Part shown: piece after piece, positions 23,191 to 36,196 of the stretch
Layout of the letters: each line of letters starts with the position of its first letter
Position numbering within the stretch: the first letter of the stretch is position 1
NCBI GenBank assembly: GCA_007570785.1
Contig: ML660203.1
Coordinates: 9,389,183-9,453,182, forward strand
DNA: 64,000 nt
Direction of reading: 5' to 3'
From: Antilocapra americana
Taxonomy: Eukaryota > Chordata > Mammalia > Artiodactyla > Antilocapridae
The notes under the pieces: model-generated
Seen by the model: the letters and a program-made list of their open reading frames with translations, nothing else
The model's database searches: none
Told to the model about the DNA's origin: nothing
Made by a program: the position numbers and the translations under genes

Positions 23191-23439
23191 ATGATCATTA
23201 TGTTCTAATTATACATATCATTGCAAATGTATCAGTACATTTCATTTTTATGTTTGTAATTGGATTCTTTTTTTTTGCCTGATATTCACAGATCCTTCTC
23301 TGAGCCCATTTCTTTAGCTTTTTTTGTATACACAACACTACCTTTGTAAGGTTCTTGCATGACTTTGATGTTGTGGGTGTACCTGATACAATGCCTGGAC
23401 CATAGTGGGAGATCAGTAGTTTAGTTGAAGAATGCAAAC

Positions 23440-23705
23440 TGCTAATATTTACTGAGAACTTAATACATGTTGGTCACTGTGCTGAGCACTCTCCAGGCAT
23501 CATCTCATTTCAACCACAGAAGAACTTTTAACAGGTAGGTCATATTATAAGCTGTGTATTCATCTGCCAGTAATGATGTTAGACACACACATTGCAGCTG
23601 GAATGTATGGTGGATGAATCACTTGCTTGAGGTCACATGGCCAGCAAGTGACTGCTGGGATGTGAGCTTGGGCAGAGCCTGCTCTCTAACCATCTGTCTT
23701 TTCTA
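23440..23705 (-). repeat. MIR SINE
   Basis: Reversed MIR: ATTTACTGAGAACTTAATACATG, GTGCTGAGCACTCTCCAGGC, ATCTCATTTCAACC, then TTGAGGTCACATGGCCAGCAAG and GCAGAGCCTGCTCTCTAACC. Confidence 0.7.
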
Positions 23706-25627
23706 CTCAAATGAGAATATACACATCTCCTCAAGAGCAAGTAACTACTTACAGGTCCTATATGGTTCCAAATCCATTCTTAGAAGGAAACATTTCATGA
23801 AAGGGTATGGAGGGCAGTGCCATGATTCAAACCAAGAAGTGTCTGCTTTCAGAACCCTTGTTCTTAATTATAAAATTTCTGTGCAACTGTTGCTGAAACT
23901 GAATGTGTACCTCCGTTTATTGAAATAGGCCCTGTGTGCTTGTCATTTTAAGTGACTTCATCATGTGTCTTTTGGCTGACGTGTACAGTGGCACATGGTT
24001 AGCTTAGTCTTTCTCCTGTTTGGGGAATTTGAGAGCTGCCCTAGTTGTCACTAATATAAGTAGTATAGACATTTTATTTCTTTCAGGTGTGTTCTTCCAG
24101 CTAAATCTTTGGCACCAAAAGTGTGAGAAATTTTATAGTTTTTTTATGCAAGACCACAGTGCTCATCAGAAATCTGGAGCCAGTCTGTGGGGCCACCATC
24201 AGCATCTAAAGTGAACCACTTTCTCCCGGGCCACCAGCACTGGCTTTTCAAATTCGATTTATGATTGCTAGTTTAATAGCTATATCATCATACTGTGAAG
24301 TTATTTTACTTTGACTTGCTTTCTAGATTCTTGTAGAAAGCAGACATCTTCCTACATAACAGTATGTTGTATTTCCTTTCTTGCTTCATATTTACAGTTT
24401 ATTCTTTAGAAAGTCTGAGCACCATGAAAAATACATGCAACCAGAATTTCTGTACAACTATTTATCAGATTAATACTATAAAAATATATTTACTCAGACA
24501 CATGAACTGACCAAAAAATTTTAAGTGGCTTATTAAGCCAAATACCAAATACTACGTTATGTAAAATAGCTCTTATTTAAAACTCAAGGAAATTCCGTCC
24601 TGACAACAATGGACAGTGCGGCTGAGTCATGAAATCTAGCTACTCAACCAGTCATTTTGTTTAGCCCCTCCCTCCACCAATACAGACTGAGCATCCAGAG
24701 TCAGTATGCTAGACTCTCTCGGAGACTCTGCAGATAAAAAGCCATTAATAAAGGTTGCCGAGCAGGAAGCCCTACAGGAAGACATCTCTGGCAGCAGCCT
24801 GGGCTGTACTGGAGTGAGGAGGAGCTGAGGTTGGGAAGGGTTTGACCATCATATTAAGTTGAGTCAGAGGGCTTGACTAGGGCTCCAGGTCAGTGTCACG
24901 GGAAATAGAGAGACGAGGGACTAGATGCAGAATTCTAGGAGGTAGAATTGTCTGTGTGGCAGCTGTGTATATGTGGTCAATGAGACTAAAAAGAGTGAGA
25001 TAAACTACAGGACCCATTTATGTAGAAATTACACATAGTATATTTATGTGTTTTTATCTAAGTATATGAAGTGGCCTTGAAAGGCAGTAGGGCCTTGTGA
25101 GGCACAATAGTACATTTGGAAAATCAATCCAATGACATCTGGGAAATAAACCCACTTGTTTAAATATGAGGGAGGGAACAGAAGAAGAAATTATCTTTAG
25201 GTGTGAGTTTCACAGAGATCTGTAGGTTCTCAGGAGAGACCCTAGAACTAATGGGTGGGAACCATAAGCAGCCCAGGATAAGGCAGGTCCGGGATAGCCT
25301 GGGATGCCTCAAGTGAGTTGAGTTCCTGTGGATCAGTGTGTTTAGGCTACATACTGAATGGCCACATAGTGGGGAGCTGTAGCAAAGCTATAAGCATCAT
25401 ATTGGTAGCTAGACTTAATGGTCTTAAAAATCCTTTCATCCCCCTAATTGAATTGGATTTGCTAACCACAGGAAAGTGATACATCTGCTCTTGAGGTTAT
25501 ATTTTTCTAGAGTTTTTAGAGCCCTCCATAGACACATACATCCATCTAGGAGAGATTATGTCGTATGTAAGAGCATAGGCTCGACTGGTACATCTTCATG
25601 AATGGAGAGCAAAATAGTATTGAAGAC

Positions 25628-25775
25628 TAATGGGGAACTTCCTTTGGTGGTCCAGTGGTTAAGATTTTACACTCCCACTGCAGGGAACCCGTGATCAGTC
25701 CTTCGTCAGGGAACTAGATCCCACATGCTGCAACTAAGACCCACACGGCCAAATAAATAAAAATAATATTAATTA
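25628..25775 (+). repeat. CHR-type SINE
   Basis: GGTGGTCCAGTGGTTAAG, CCACTGCAGGGAACCCG, TCAGGGAACTAGATCCCAC, GCAACTAAGACCCACACGGCC and an A/T tail, joined directly to an L1 3' end. Confidence 0.85.
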
Positions 25776-25779
25776 TTTT

Positions 25780-26590
25780 TTATTTATTTTTAATTGGAGG
25801 ATAAATGCAGTGTTGTGTTGGTTTCTGCCATATATCGACATGAATCAGCCATGGGTATACACGTCTCCTCCCTCTTGAACCTCCCTCCCATCTCCCACCC
25901 CATCCCATCCCCTCTTGGTTGTCACAGAGCAAGGGTTTGAGCTCCCTCCCTGCATCATAGAGCAAATTCCCACTGGCTATCTGTTTTACATATGGTAATG
26001 TATATGTTACCATATACAGGCTCTTGATTCATCCACCTCACTAGAACTGACTCAAATCTATTCATTTTTATGGCTGAGTAATATTCCATTGTGTATATAT
26101 ACCACAACTTCTTTATCCATTCATTTGATGATGGACATCTAGGTTGCTTTCATGTCCTAGCTATTGTAAATAACGCTACAATGAACACTGGGGTACATGT
26201 GTCTTTTAGAATGGTTTTCTCAGGGTATATGCCCAGTACTGGGATTGCTGGGTCATATGATAGTTTTATTTCTAGTTTCTTTAAAGAGCTACCCATACTG
26301 TACTCCATAGTGACTATATCAATTTACATTCCCACCAGCGGTGCAAGAGGATTCCCTTTTCTCCAGCATTTATTGTTTGTAGATGTTTTGATGATGGCCA
26401 TTCTGACCAGTATGAGTCATAGTCATCATTGTAGTTTTGATTTGCATTGCTCTAATGGTGAGCAGTGTTGAGCATCTTTTCATGTGTTTATTAGCCATCT
26501 GTACATCTTCTTTGGAGAAAAGGTCTTCTGCCCAGTTTTTGGTTGAGTTGTTTGTTTTAATAATTTTTAAGAAGCTACTAAATTTGTTAT
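25780..26590 (-). mobile_element. L1 3' part, antisense, about 0.8 kb
   Basis: Reversed L1 3'UTR (TTTTTAATTGGAGGATAAATG, CATGAATCAGCCATGGGTATAC) followed by reversed ORF2 C-terminus (GCTGAGTAATATTCCATTGTG, GGATTGCTGGGTCATATG, TTGATTTGCATTGC). Plus-strand ORFs at 26091-26625 are its antisense translation. Confidence 0.9.
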
Positions 26591-27774
26591 ATTCTGAGCA
26601 TCAAAAGAATAATTACTGCAAGTAATTGTGAAACACTGAATAAAAGTCTCTGTGTCTATAGCGACGCTCAGAAAAGGGGGGAAGAGAAAAAAACACACAT
26701 GCCATCATTAAATATGGCTGTTTTATCAATTTTTTTACTCTGAAAATCAATACTTAGAAGAAAAAAACTAAGCAGTTACCCTTTCTTTTTAAAATAAGCT
26801 ATAATTCTATCCTAGTTAATGAAGGAAAGTTCTTTACAGAAAACTGCCAGCTTATAACTGCAGAAGAAAGGCTAGAATGGGTAATCATCAGTGAAATGAT
26901 TAAATCTAGCAAAGATCATTATTGGATACTAAAATCATGAGATGAAAGATTTTTTGGAGAACAGAGTATTTGCATTTTTGTGGTGCCAAAATAGTACCCA
27001 CTCCCACCTCTAAATTATTGGCTAAAAGCAAAGGGAAAATTGAATCTTTACAAAAGAGGGATGTGGCAGTCACCACCTTAACCAGGTAATCCACTTCAGC
27101 ATCACTTATGGTGAAATGGCTTGACATGATGTGCTTCATGATGTGATCAGTTCAGAGCACACAGCGTCAGCTCCAAGGTATTTTTATCCAGAATGTTAAC
27201 TTTCATTAAGCCTTAAATATGACTTCTGATTTTTAGGAAGTACAAGAGCAGAAGCACAAGTTAAATGATACTGTCATTTAAACAATGGAAGGAAATAATC
27301 AACCAACCAAAATACAGGACAATCTATAAGACAGCTGGTCCACATCTCTTCAAAAAGTCAATATCATAAAAAAGAAAAAGTGAAGGGACTGTTCTAGGTG
27401 AAAGAGACAGTAATTGACTGAAATGGGTGAGTCTTGATTGAACTCTGGTTTGGAAAAAGCAGTTATAAAGGATGTTTGGAGGATATTCAGAATATTTTTG
27501 AAGATAGATTAGTTATTAGATGATTGTAGGAAATTGTTGACTTCTTGGATTGAGAAGAGTATTATAGTATATAGGAGCATGTCTTTATTTTTAGAAGCTA
27601 TATGCAGGAATATTTGGGGGAGAAATGTGTAGAAAATTGATACACACAGAAAAGTTTATATATAGCAGGGTATAAATATTTAATCTAGATGACAGCCATA
27701 TGGTTGATTATTGTATTATTTTTTCAACTTTTCTGTGTAAGAATTTTATAATGCAAAGGAGAGACATTAGAATA

Positions 27775-27965
27775 CAGGCTCTGAAGCTGGCTTGGCTTGT
27801 CTTCTGATAAGCTCTGTGACCCTGGGAAGTGACTACTTAACTTCTGTATGTCTCAGTTTCCTCATCTGTAAAATGGGGATAATACAGTAGTAGCCACTGC
27901 AAAGGGTTAATACATGTCTAGTATGTAGAACAGAGTATGACATAAGTTCAATAGATATTAGTTAT
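27775..27965 (+). repeat. MIR SINE
   Basis: GGCTCTGAAGCTGGCTTGG, GCTCTGTGACCCTGGGAAG, CTCAGTTTCCTCATCTGTAAAATGG, then a degenerate 3' part: a well-preserved MIR core. Confidence 0.8.
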
Positions 27966-28046
27966 GGTTATTAGTATTTAAATGTTCTTAGAAAGGACAT
28001 GGTCACCAGTGTGGAAATATGTGAGGTGACAGAGGGAAGAGAGGGC

Positions 28047-28370
28047 TTCCCTGGTAGCTCAGGAATCCAGCTGCAATGCCGGAGACCCTGCTTTGATTCC
28101 TGGGTTGGGAAGATCCCCTGGAGAAGGGATAGGCTACCCACTGCAGTATTCTTGGGCTTCCCTGGTGGCTCAGACAGTAAAGAATCTACCTGCAATGAGG
28201 GAGACCTGGGTTCGATCCCTGGGTTGGGAGGATCCCCTGGAGGAGAGGCATGGCAACCCACTCCAGTATTCTTGCCTGGAGAATCCCCATGAACAGAGGA
28301 GCATGGCAGGCTAGAGTCGCAAAGAATCAGATATGACTGAGCGACTAAGCACAGCACAGTGGGGAGAGAA
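28047..28370 (+). repeat. Tandem Bov-tA SINEs (one truncated, one complete)
   Basis: A first Bov-tA starts at GGGCTTCCCTGGTAGCTCAGG and breaks off after GCAGTATTCTTG at about 28154. A second starts at once with GGGCTTCCCTGGTGGCTCAG and runs to GACTGAGCGACTAAGC near 28355. The second either inserted into the first near its TATTCTTG or arose by partial duplication. Confidence 0.88.
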
Positions 28371-29007
28371 AATAATTCATTTTTTTAGAGTCGAAGGAAC
28401 TGTAAGCAATAGTTGAAAATTACCCCTTTGACACTACAAATCTGCCTCCATCCTGCTGGTCGTATTTCTAGAGGGTACAAGAGGCAGGTGGTGGACATGC
28501 TCATGTCTGATCAGTGCCAGAGGCAAAGCTGTTTTTCTCTTTCCTACATGAGATGCAGAGAGGCTTCATGATCAAAGGCAGGGGATGCTGCAGCTGGCTC
28601 CCTGGTGAGTCACTTCTGAGAATGGTAGTTTGAGCCCATCTGGTCCCTTCCCCCAACTTTACTCTTCCTTTGACCTTGGCTTGGGGCCTAGTTTCCAAAT
28701 TAGAGAAAAGCTTAAAATTTTATGCTCTGATCGCATGCAGAAGAAAACAGCCCTGGAGTGCCCAGGACCAAGAGGCTGCAGTGAAGGATGGGCCAAGTGC
28801 ACAGGACCTCAAGGCTGAAGCTGTGAAGCCGACAGAGGGAGGTTCCTGGTGCAGTGAAGGAAGTTTCTATTCCCTTCCTTCCTTTTGCTTGGGATTCCTT
28901 AGAGCGTTTGAGGTCCTTGTTTTCTTTGAAAGGGTATAACATAAACCAGGGTGGAATAACCTTCTGAGTGTTCTTACGGTTTTTGCTTTAATCTGATCTG
29001 ACCCCTG

Positions 29008-29135
29008 GAGGCGGAAATGGCAACCCCACTCCAGTATTCTTGCCTGAAAAATCCCATGGACAGAGGAGCCTGGTGGGCTACAGTCCATGGAGAAGAGTCA
29101 GACACAACTGAGCTACTGAGCATGCAGTCTGACCT
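29008..29135 (+). repeat. BovA monomer
   Basis: GGAAATGGCAACCCCACTCC, CATGGACAGAGGAGCCTGG, GTCAGACACAACTGAGC. The tRNA-like head is missing. Confidence 0.85.
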
Positions 29136-30229
29136 CTCTTGTCTTTGAACTGAAAAATTAGCCCTGTGGTTTCTATATTTCTGGAGCTTGGAGCAGGTCA
29201 CACGGCACTGGCTTGTACTAAGGAAGCCAAACGCAACCAGGTCTTTCTTGATAACAGGGCACTTCCCCAGGCTTTCTGCAGGGCCTTGTTTAGAATTTTC
29301 ACCTCTTACTCTTCCTTTCCCAGCCAGTTTCTGTGCATTCTCCTGCTTCCAGGAGGGTGACCAAGGAAGAGGTGGCAGTGCTCTTAGCTTCCTTTCTTTT
29401 TGGAACAGGTAAAAATGAGGGTAAGGGGTTGATCATGCATTTGCAGTAAACTTTTTACCAGTTTTATTGCCTCTAATATACCTAATCATGTAAAATAAAT
29501 CTCCTGGGTCTCATCAGGAGATTCCAAGAGCTTAAATAGAAAGACTTTGGTTAGATTTCAGTTCTCTTTGAGAGTTTTGTTTTTTCTGATAACTGACTTT
29601 TTCCTTTTTTCACCATGTCCTAGAAAGAAAATAGTTTCTCCTAGGAGAAAATAGAAAATGCCTTTCCCCCTAGTACTTTAGAGAGTTGATGGGGAGGCCA
29701 ATAATTATGCATTTCTTCCCTTCCTTATTATAGTTTCGCTTCTCCTGAAGCAATCTGAGAATTCTGTTACTTCTCTAAATATTTTTACGTGTTAGCAACG
29801 ATGTGACTTCCTAGGTATAATGACACACTGGTTTAATTTTTCAGGTTGAAGGTACACATAGATGTGTTTTATGTAACCTTAGTGTTTAATTATATTATTC
29901 ATTGTCAGTATTTTTAAAATTCATGTTAAAAATGTGTATTTCTGGCTCCTTTTGAAAAATTGGAAGATCTGGCTTTTAGTTTTCTTTAGTTTTCCACAAT
30001 CCATATGCTTCATCTCTATTACACTTCACTCATTTGTTACACGCCTGGCTCCTCTAAGTATTTGAGTGTGTGTGTTTATATCCACTGAAAGATCTAGAAA
30101 CAGTGACCAACCCAGTATCAGTGATCATCCTTGGCACTCAGATTGTAATCTTACTATTTTTAGCCACTGAAAGAAACTAAGGTTTCTTAGAGAAATGGCT
30201 GACTCTAGGTTGAGAGCAGGAAGTGTGCA

Positions 30230-30605
30230 GGATGATCCTGGAACATTGTGTTATCGGAAAACAAGGAAACTGCCAAAGACTCCTGTAGAATTTTAAAAAA
30301 TAGTACAAATAAACGTATATGCAAAACAGAAATAGACCCACAGATAATAGAAGACAAATTTGTGGTTACTAAAGGGGAAGAGGGAAGTGGGAAGGGACAA
30401 ATAAAGGGCATGAGATTAACAGACACAGACTACTATATTTAAAATAGGTAAGCAACAAAGATATACTGTATAGCACAGGGAATTATACTTAATATCTTAT
30501 AATAACCTGTAATGGAATATAATCTGCAGAAATACTGAATCACTATGATGTACACCTATAACTAGCACAATATTATAAATCAACTGTACTTAAAAAATTT
30601 GATAC
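30230..30605 (+). mobile_element. L1 3' end, sense
   Basis: Sense L1 3'UTR: GAAATAGACCCACAGATAATAG, CAAATTTGTGGTTACTAAAGGG, ATACTGTATAGCACAGGG, ATACTGAATCACTATGATGTAC, TATAAATCAACTGTACTTAA. One of few L1 pieces in the transcribed orientation. Confidence 0.75.
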
Positions 30606-31987
30606 AACTGTTTTTTTTAATGAGCAAGATTAAAGTATAAAAGAATGCACATTTAGATGGAAAGCTGTTAAGAAATGCAAGGAAGTGAGTACTATAAAAA
30701 ATAGGAAGAATGGTTACTTTGCAGGGAAGAGGGCATTCTGGTTGGGACAGGGCACAGAGAGAGACTTGGGGAGTGACATGAAGTCTCTGTCTCTCTCGAC
30801 CTCATGAACGTTTGCTTGATAATCGTTCACCAAGTTTTATATTGGTTTTACATATTTTGTATTTTACTTTTACAGTGAAAAGTTTTTAAAAGTTGATCAG
30901 AATGTTTAGGTCACCACCCATCCAACCCTTCCTACTTATACATACTTTTCACTTAAAGTTAGCATTTGCTACTGAGCAAGATGGGTGGGTAAAAGGAATG
31001 CTCATTTGTTCACTGAGAAATTTGTATTGTGGACCTCTAGATTAAGTTTGGCTGGAGTATTTATAAATAACAAGCCATCAAAGGATTGCCTGAGTTTCTT
31101 TTTTCAAAAATTTCAGGTATGCCTTGCATTAATGTAACAGAAGTAGTTCTAAAAGATTACTTAACCTTTAATCAAGGCAAGTTTTTATAAATAGACTCAG
31201 TAAATATTCCACATTTTATTTTGAGAGCTCTGTTCCCTAAAGCAAACCTGATTCTAAGACCAAGTCTTAAAAATTATACCTAAAATTTAGTACGCATAAT
31301 CAGGCGAGGAGGGGATCATTTCCTACTCTTAACAACAATAGCACTTTAGGTCCAATAAAGCACTGATAACATGGTAGCAAGCAAAAACTGCGAGGCTCTC
31401 ATGGGATTCACCAATTAGAAAAGCCTCATATCTTGGGTATGTGCTTTGGAGGTCTGTAAAGAGAGCCACTTTCAACCTGTTCATGGCAGTCTCATTTCCC
31501 AGCTTATTTCTTTTTAAATGTCACTTAGCAGGTAGGAAGGGTTTTGTTTTGTTTTCTTACATGGATTGTAGTTTCTTCCCTCCCTCCCTTTCTTCCTTCT
31601 AGGCTAGATGGCAGTATTTTTCAGAAAGAAGAGAAGATCAAAATTATCAAAGGCAGGTAGAAGTCTAGAAGGGAACTCAGAACCTAGGTGGCTTCCTCTT
31701 TAAATTTGTCTGTGTATGCCTCCTCTTTGTTGAATTATTTTCCATCCCCGGAAATGTACTATTTTCTTAAAACTTTGTTCTTTTGGTGCAGCATTGTCAA
31801 TAGAACCTTTTGTGATGATGGATATATTGTATATCTGTATACTGTCAATATAGTAGTCAGGAGCCTTATGTGGCAGTTGAATACCTGCAGTGTGCTAGTG
31901 AGATGGAGAAACTGAATTTTTAATTAATTTCCATTAATTTAAATTTAAATAATCACATGTGACTAGGGGACAGCATAGTTTTAAGGT

Positions 31988-32095
31988 AAGACTAACCCAA
32001 TGGTTAGGACTCTTAAGTTCCCATTGCAGGGGACACAGGGATTTGATACCTGACAGGGGTGGGGGACTAATATCCTGCATTAAAAAAAAAAAGAG
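31988..32095 (+). repeat. CHR-type SINE, degraded
   Basis: CCAATGGTTAGGACTC, TTGCAGGGGACACAGGG, TTTGATACCTGACAGG and an A11-12 tail at about 32081-32092. Confidence 0.65.
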
Positions 32096-32720
32096 TAGAT
32101 CTACGTGTGTGCCAGCTTAGAGAGCAGCCATAGGGTTGATCCCTTTTCTTTCCTCTCATGTTTATTAATGCTAATGTTATCTGTTCCCTTGACTGACTTC
32201 CCATTCTCCTTAAAGTCATTACCATGGAGTTAATGCATGATGTCTTCATAACTTGTCTTAAAATACTTCTGCATAGGCCATCTGACTATACATATGCCAG
32301 TTAGTTTCAGCCTCAACTTTAGGGGCAGTGAGTTACTTTGAAGAAGCATCCATGCCCTGTGGCACTCAACTAGCTTTGCATCAGAAAGGCCATGCTCCGC
32401 AGGCGGCTGCCATCCGTGCTTCTCTAGCTTGAGCTGCACCTCTGCTGATTATGGCACAGTTAATGTCAGAAGCAGATTGGACTTTTGTTGGTGAGATTAA
32501 TTGAATATCAGAAGTAGTACTCATTGGTGAAATCGAAATATTCACAGAAGTGGGATGGACTAAAACATTTAGATACTTCCCATACTTGCATGGAGAGGAA
32601 GTGAGAATACAGGAAAATCTGTAACGTCTTCAGTTGGAGATGCTGCCTGAGGCTTAGTTCCTAACTGATCCTGTGTCTAGCTTTCTCTTAGGAGATTTCT
32701 GGTTTCCTAATGTGACCCTA

Positions 32721-35700
32721 TTTGTAAGGCCTCTTCAGACAGCCATTTGGCTTTTTTGCATTTGTTTTCCATGGGGATCGTCTTAATCCCTGTCTCCTAT
32801 ATGATGTCACGAACCTCCGTCCATAGTTCATCAGGCACTCTATCAGATCTAGTCCCTTGATTCTATTTCTCACTTCCACTGTATAATCATAAGAGATTTG
32901 ATTTAGGTCATATCTGAATGGTCTAGTGGTTTTCCCTACTTTCTTCAATTTAAGTCTGAATTTGGCAATAAGGAGTTCATGATCTGAGCCACAGTCAGCT
33001 CTTGATCTTGTTTTTGCTGACTGTATAGAGCTTCTCCATCTTTGGCTTCAAATAATATAATCAACCTGATTTCGGTGTTGACCATCTGGTGATGCCCATG
33101 TGTAGAGTCTTCTCTTGTGTTGTTGGAAGAGGGTGTTTGCTATGACCAGTGCATCCTCTTGCCAAAACTCTATTAGCCTTTGCCCTGCTTCATTCTGTAC
33201 TCCAAGGACAAATTTGCCTGTTACTCCAGGTGTTTCTTGACTTCCTACTTTTGCATTCCAGTCCCCTATAATGAAAAGGACATCTTTTTTTGGTGTTAGT
33301 TCTAAAAGGTCTTATAGGTCTTCATTGAACCGTTCAACTTCTACTTCTTTAGCATTACTGGTTGGGGCATAGGCTTGGATTACTGTGGTATTGAATGGTT
33401 TGCCTTGGAAATGAACAGAGATCATTCTGTCATTTTTGAGACTGCATCCAGCTACTGCATTTCGGACTCTTTTTTTGACCATGATGGCAACTCCATTTCT
33501 TCTACTGAATCCCTGTCCACAGTAGTAGATGTAATGGTCATCTGAGTTAAGTTCACCCATTCCAGTCCATCTCAGTTTGCTGATTCCTAGAATGTTGACA
33601 TTCACTCTTGTCATCTCCTGTTTGACCACTTCCAATTTGCCTTGATTCATGGACCTAACATTCCTGGTGCCTATGCAGTATTGCTCTTTACAGCATCGTA
33701 CCTTGCTTTGATCACCAGTCACATCCACAGCTGGGTATTGTTTTTGCTTTGGCTCCATCCCTTTATTCTTTCTGGAGTTATTTCTCCACTGATCTCCTGT
33801 ATCATATTTGGTACCTACCGACCTGGGGAGTTCATCTTTCAGTGTCCTGTCTTTTTGCCCTTTTATACTGTTCATGGGGTTCTCAAGGCAAGAATACTGA
33901 AGTGGTTTGCCATTCTCTTCTCCAGTGGACCACAGTCTGTCAGACTTCTCCACCATGACCCTACCGTCCTGGGTGGCTCCATACAGCATGGCTTAGTTTC
34001 ATTGAGTTAGACAAGGCTGTGGTCCATGTGATCACATTGGCTAGTTTTCTGTTTTTATGGTTTCGGTGCATCTGCCCTCTGGCAACACCTACCGTCTTAC
34101 TTGTGTTTCTTTTACCTTGAAAGTGGGGTATCTGTTCACAGCTGCTCCAGCAAAGCAGAGGCTGCTTTGCTTAAGGCTGCTCCTTACCTTGAACAAGGGG
34201 TCTGTCCTCACAGCCCCCCTTCCTGACCTTGAATGTGGAGTAGCTCCTATCTGCCCTCCTGCGCCCGAGCAGCCGCAGCTCCTTGTACTCTGGTTGCTCC
34301 TCTCAGCCACCGCCCCTGACCTCAGCTGCGCTTCCCTGCAAACCTGTGCAGCCGCAGCGCTTCAAAAAGAAAGATGTTCCCATCTGAATGCAGAGTTACA
34401 AAGAATAGCAAGGAGAGATAAGAACGCCTTCCTCAGCAATCAGTGCAAAGAAATAGAGGAAAACAACAGAATGGAAAGACTAGAGATCTGTTCAAGAAAA
34501 TTAGAGATACCAAGGGAATATTTCATGCAAAGATGGCTCAATAAAGGACAGAAATGGCATGGACCTAACAGAAGCAGAAGATATTAAGAAGAGGTGGCAA
34601 GAATACACAGAAGAACTGTACAAAAAAGATCTTCATGACCCAGATAATCACGATGGTGTGAACACTCACCTAGAGCCAGACATCTTGGAATGTGAAGTCA
34701 AGTGGGCCTTAGAAAGCATCACTACGAACAAAGCTAGTGGAGGTGACAATTCCAGTTGAGCTATTTCAAATCCTGAAAGATGATGCTGTGAAAGTGCTGC
34801 ACTCAATATGCCAGCAACTCTGGAAAACTCAGCAGTGGCCACAGGACTGGAAAAGGTCAGTTTTCATTCCAATCCCAAAGAAAGGCAATGCCAAAGAATG
34901 CTTGAACTACCACACGATTGCACTCATCTCATACGCTAGTAAAGTGATGCTCAAAATTCTCCAAGCCAGGCTTCAGCAATACTTGAACCACGAACTTCCA
35001 GATGTTCAAGCTGGTTTTAGAAAAGGCAGAGGAACCAGAGATCAAATTGCCAACATCTGATGGATCATCGAAAAAGCAAGAGAGTACCAGAAAAACATCT
35101 ATTTCTGCTTTATTGACTATGCCAAAGCCTTTGACTGTGTGGATCACTATAAACTGTGGAAAATTCTTCAAGAGATGGGAATACCAGACCATCTGACCTG
35201 TCTCTTGAGAAACCTGTATGCAAGTCAGGAAACAGCAGTTAGAACTGGACATGGAACAACAGACTGGTTCCAAATAGGAAAAGGAGTACATCAAGGCTGT
35301 ATATTGTGACCCTGCTTATTTAACTTATATGCAGAGCACATCATGAGAAACTCTGGGCTGGAAGAAGCACAAGCTGGAATCAAGATTGCCAAGAGAAATA
35401 TCAATAACCTCAGATATGCACATAACACCACCCTTATGGCAGAAAGTGAAGAGGAACTAAAAAGCCTCTTGCTGAAAGTGAAAGAGGAGAGTGAAAAAGT
35501 TGGCTTAAAGCTCAACATTCAGAAAACTAAGATTATGGCATCTGGTCCCACCATCACTTCATGGGAAATAGATGGGGAAACAGTGGAAACAGTGTCAAAC
35601 TTTATTTTTTGGGGCTCTAAAATCACTGTAGATGGTGATTGCAGACATGAAATTAAAAGACGCTTACTCTTTGGAAGGAAGGTTATGACTAACCTAGATA

Positions 35701-36196
35701 GCATATTTAAAAGCAGAGACATTACTTTGCCAGCAAAGGTCTGTCTAGTCAAGGCTATGGTTTTTCCAGTAGTCATGTATGGATGTGAGAGTTGGATGGT
35801 GAAGAAAGCTGAGCACCGAAGAATTGATGCTTTTGAACTGTGTTGTTGGAGAAGACTCTTGAGAGTCCCCTCGACTGCAAGGACATCCAACCAGTCCATC
35901 CTAAAGGAAATCAGTCCTGGGTGTTCATTGGAGGGACTGATGTTGAAACTGAAACTCCGATACTTTGGCCACCTCATGCGAAGAGTTGACTCATTGGAAA
36001 AGACCTTGATGCTGGGAAGGATTGGAGGCAGGAGGTGAAGGGGACGACAGAGGATGAGATGGCTGGATGGCATCACTGACTCGATGGCCATAGGTTTGGG
36101 TAAACTCCAGGAGTTGGTGATGGACAGGGAGGCCTGGTGTGCTGCAGTTCATGGGGTTGCAAAGAGTCGACACGACTAAGTGACTGAACTGAACTG
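32721..36196 (+). mobile_element. BovB LINE, nearly full content, inverted 5' part, decayed target duplication
   Basis: Bases 32721-34362 are the BovB 5'UTR, endonuclease and linker in minus orientation. The endonuclease frame at 33312-33989 shows GTRNVRSMNQGKLEV, ILGISKLRWTGMGEL and NGVAIMVKKRVRNAV. Bases 34363-36196 are the rest of the element in plus orientation, through RT to the 3' tail (GTGACTGAACTGAACTGA). Only about 40-50 bp are lost between the two parts, and the GC-rich 5'UTR repeats (about 34120-34350) are present. AATGTGACCCTA (32709-32720) and AATGCAACCCTA (36197-36208) flank it. The RT is dead: a frameshift near 34745, stops near 35058 and 35308, and the YADD box reads YAHN (35417-35428). 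Confidence 0.87.

Noticed and set aside
28047..28370. Tandem Bov-tA pair as a novel composite element
   Set aside because: Partial tandem Bov-tA/BovA units are common in ruminant genomes and need no new explanation.
33312..33989. 225-codon minus-strand endonuclease-like frame as a host gene
   Set aside because: It is the BovB endonuclease of the inverted 5' part of the element at 32721-36196.
34057..34587. 176-codon plus-strand frame
   Set aside because: Runs across the junction of the inverted BovB 5'UTR and the sense part; an artefact of the rearranged element.
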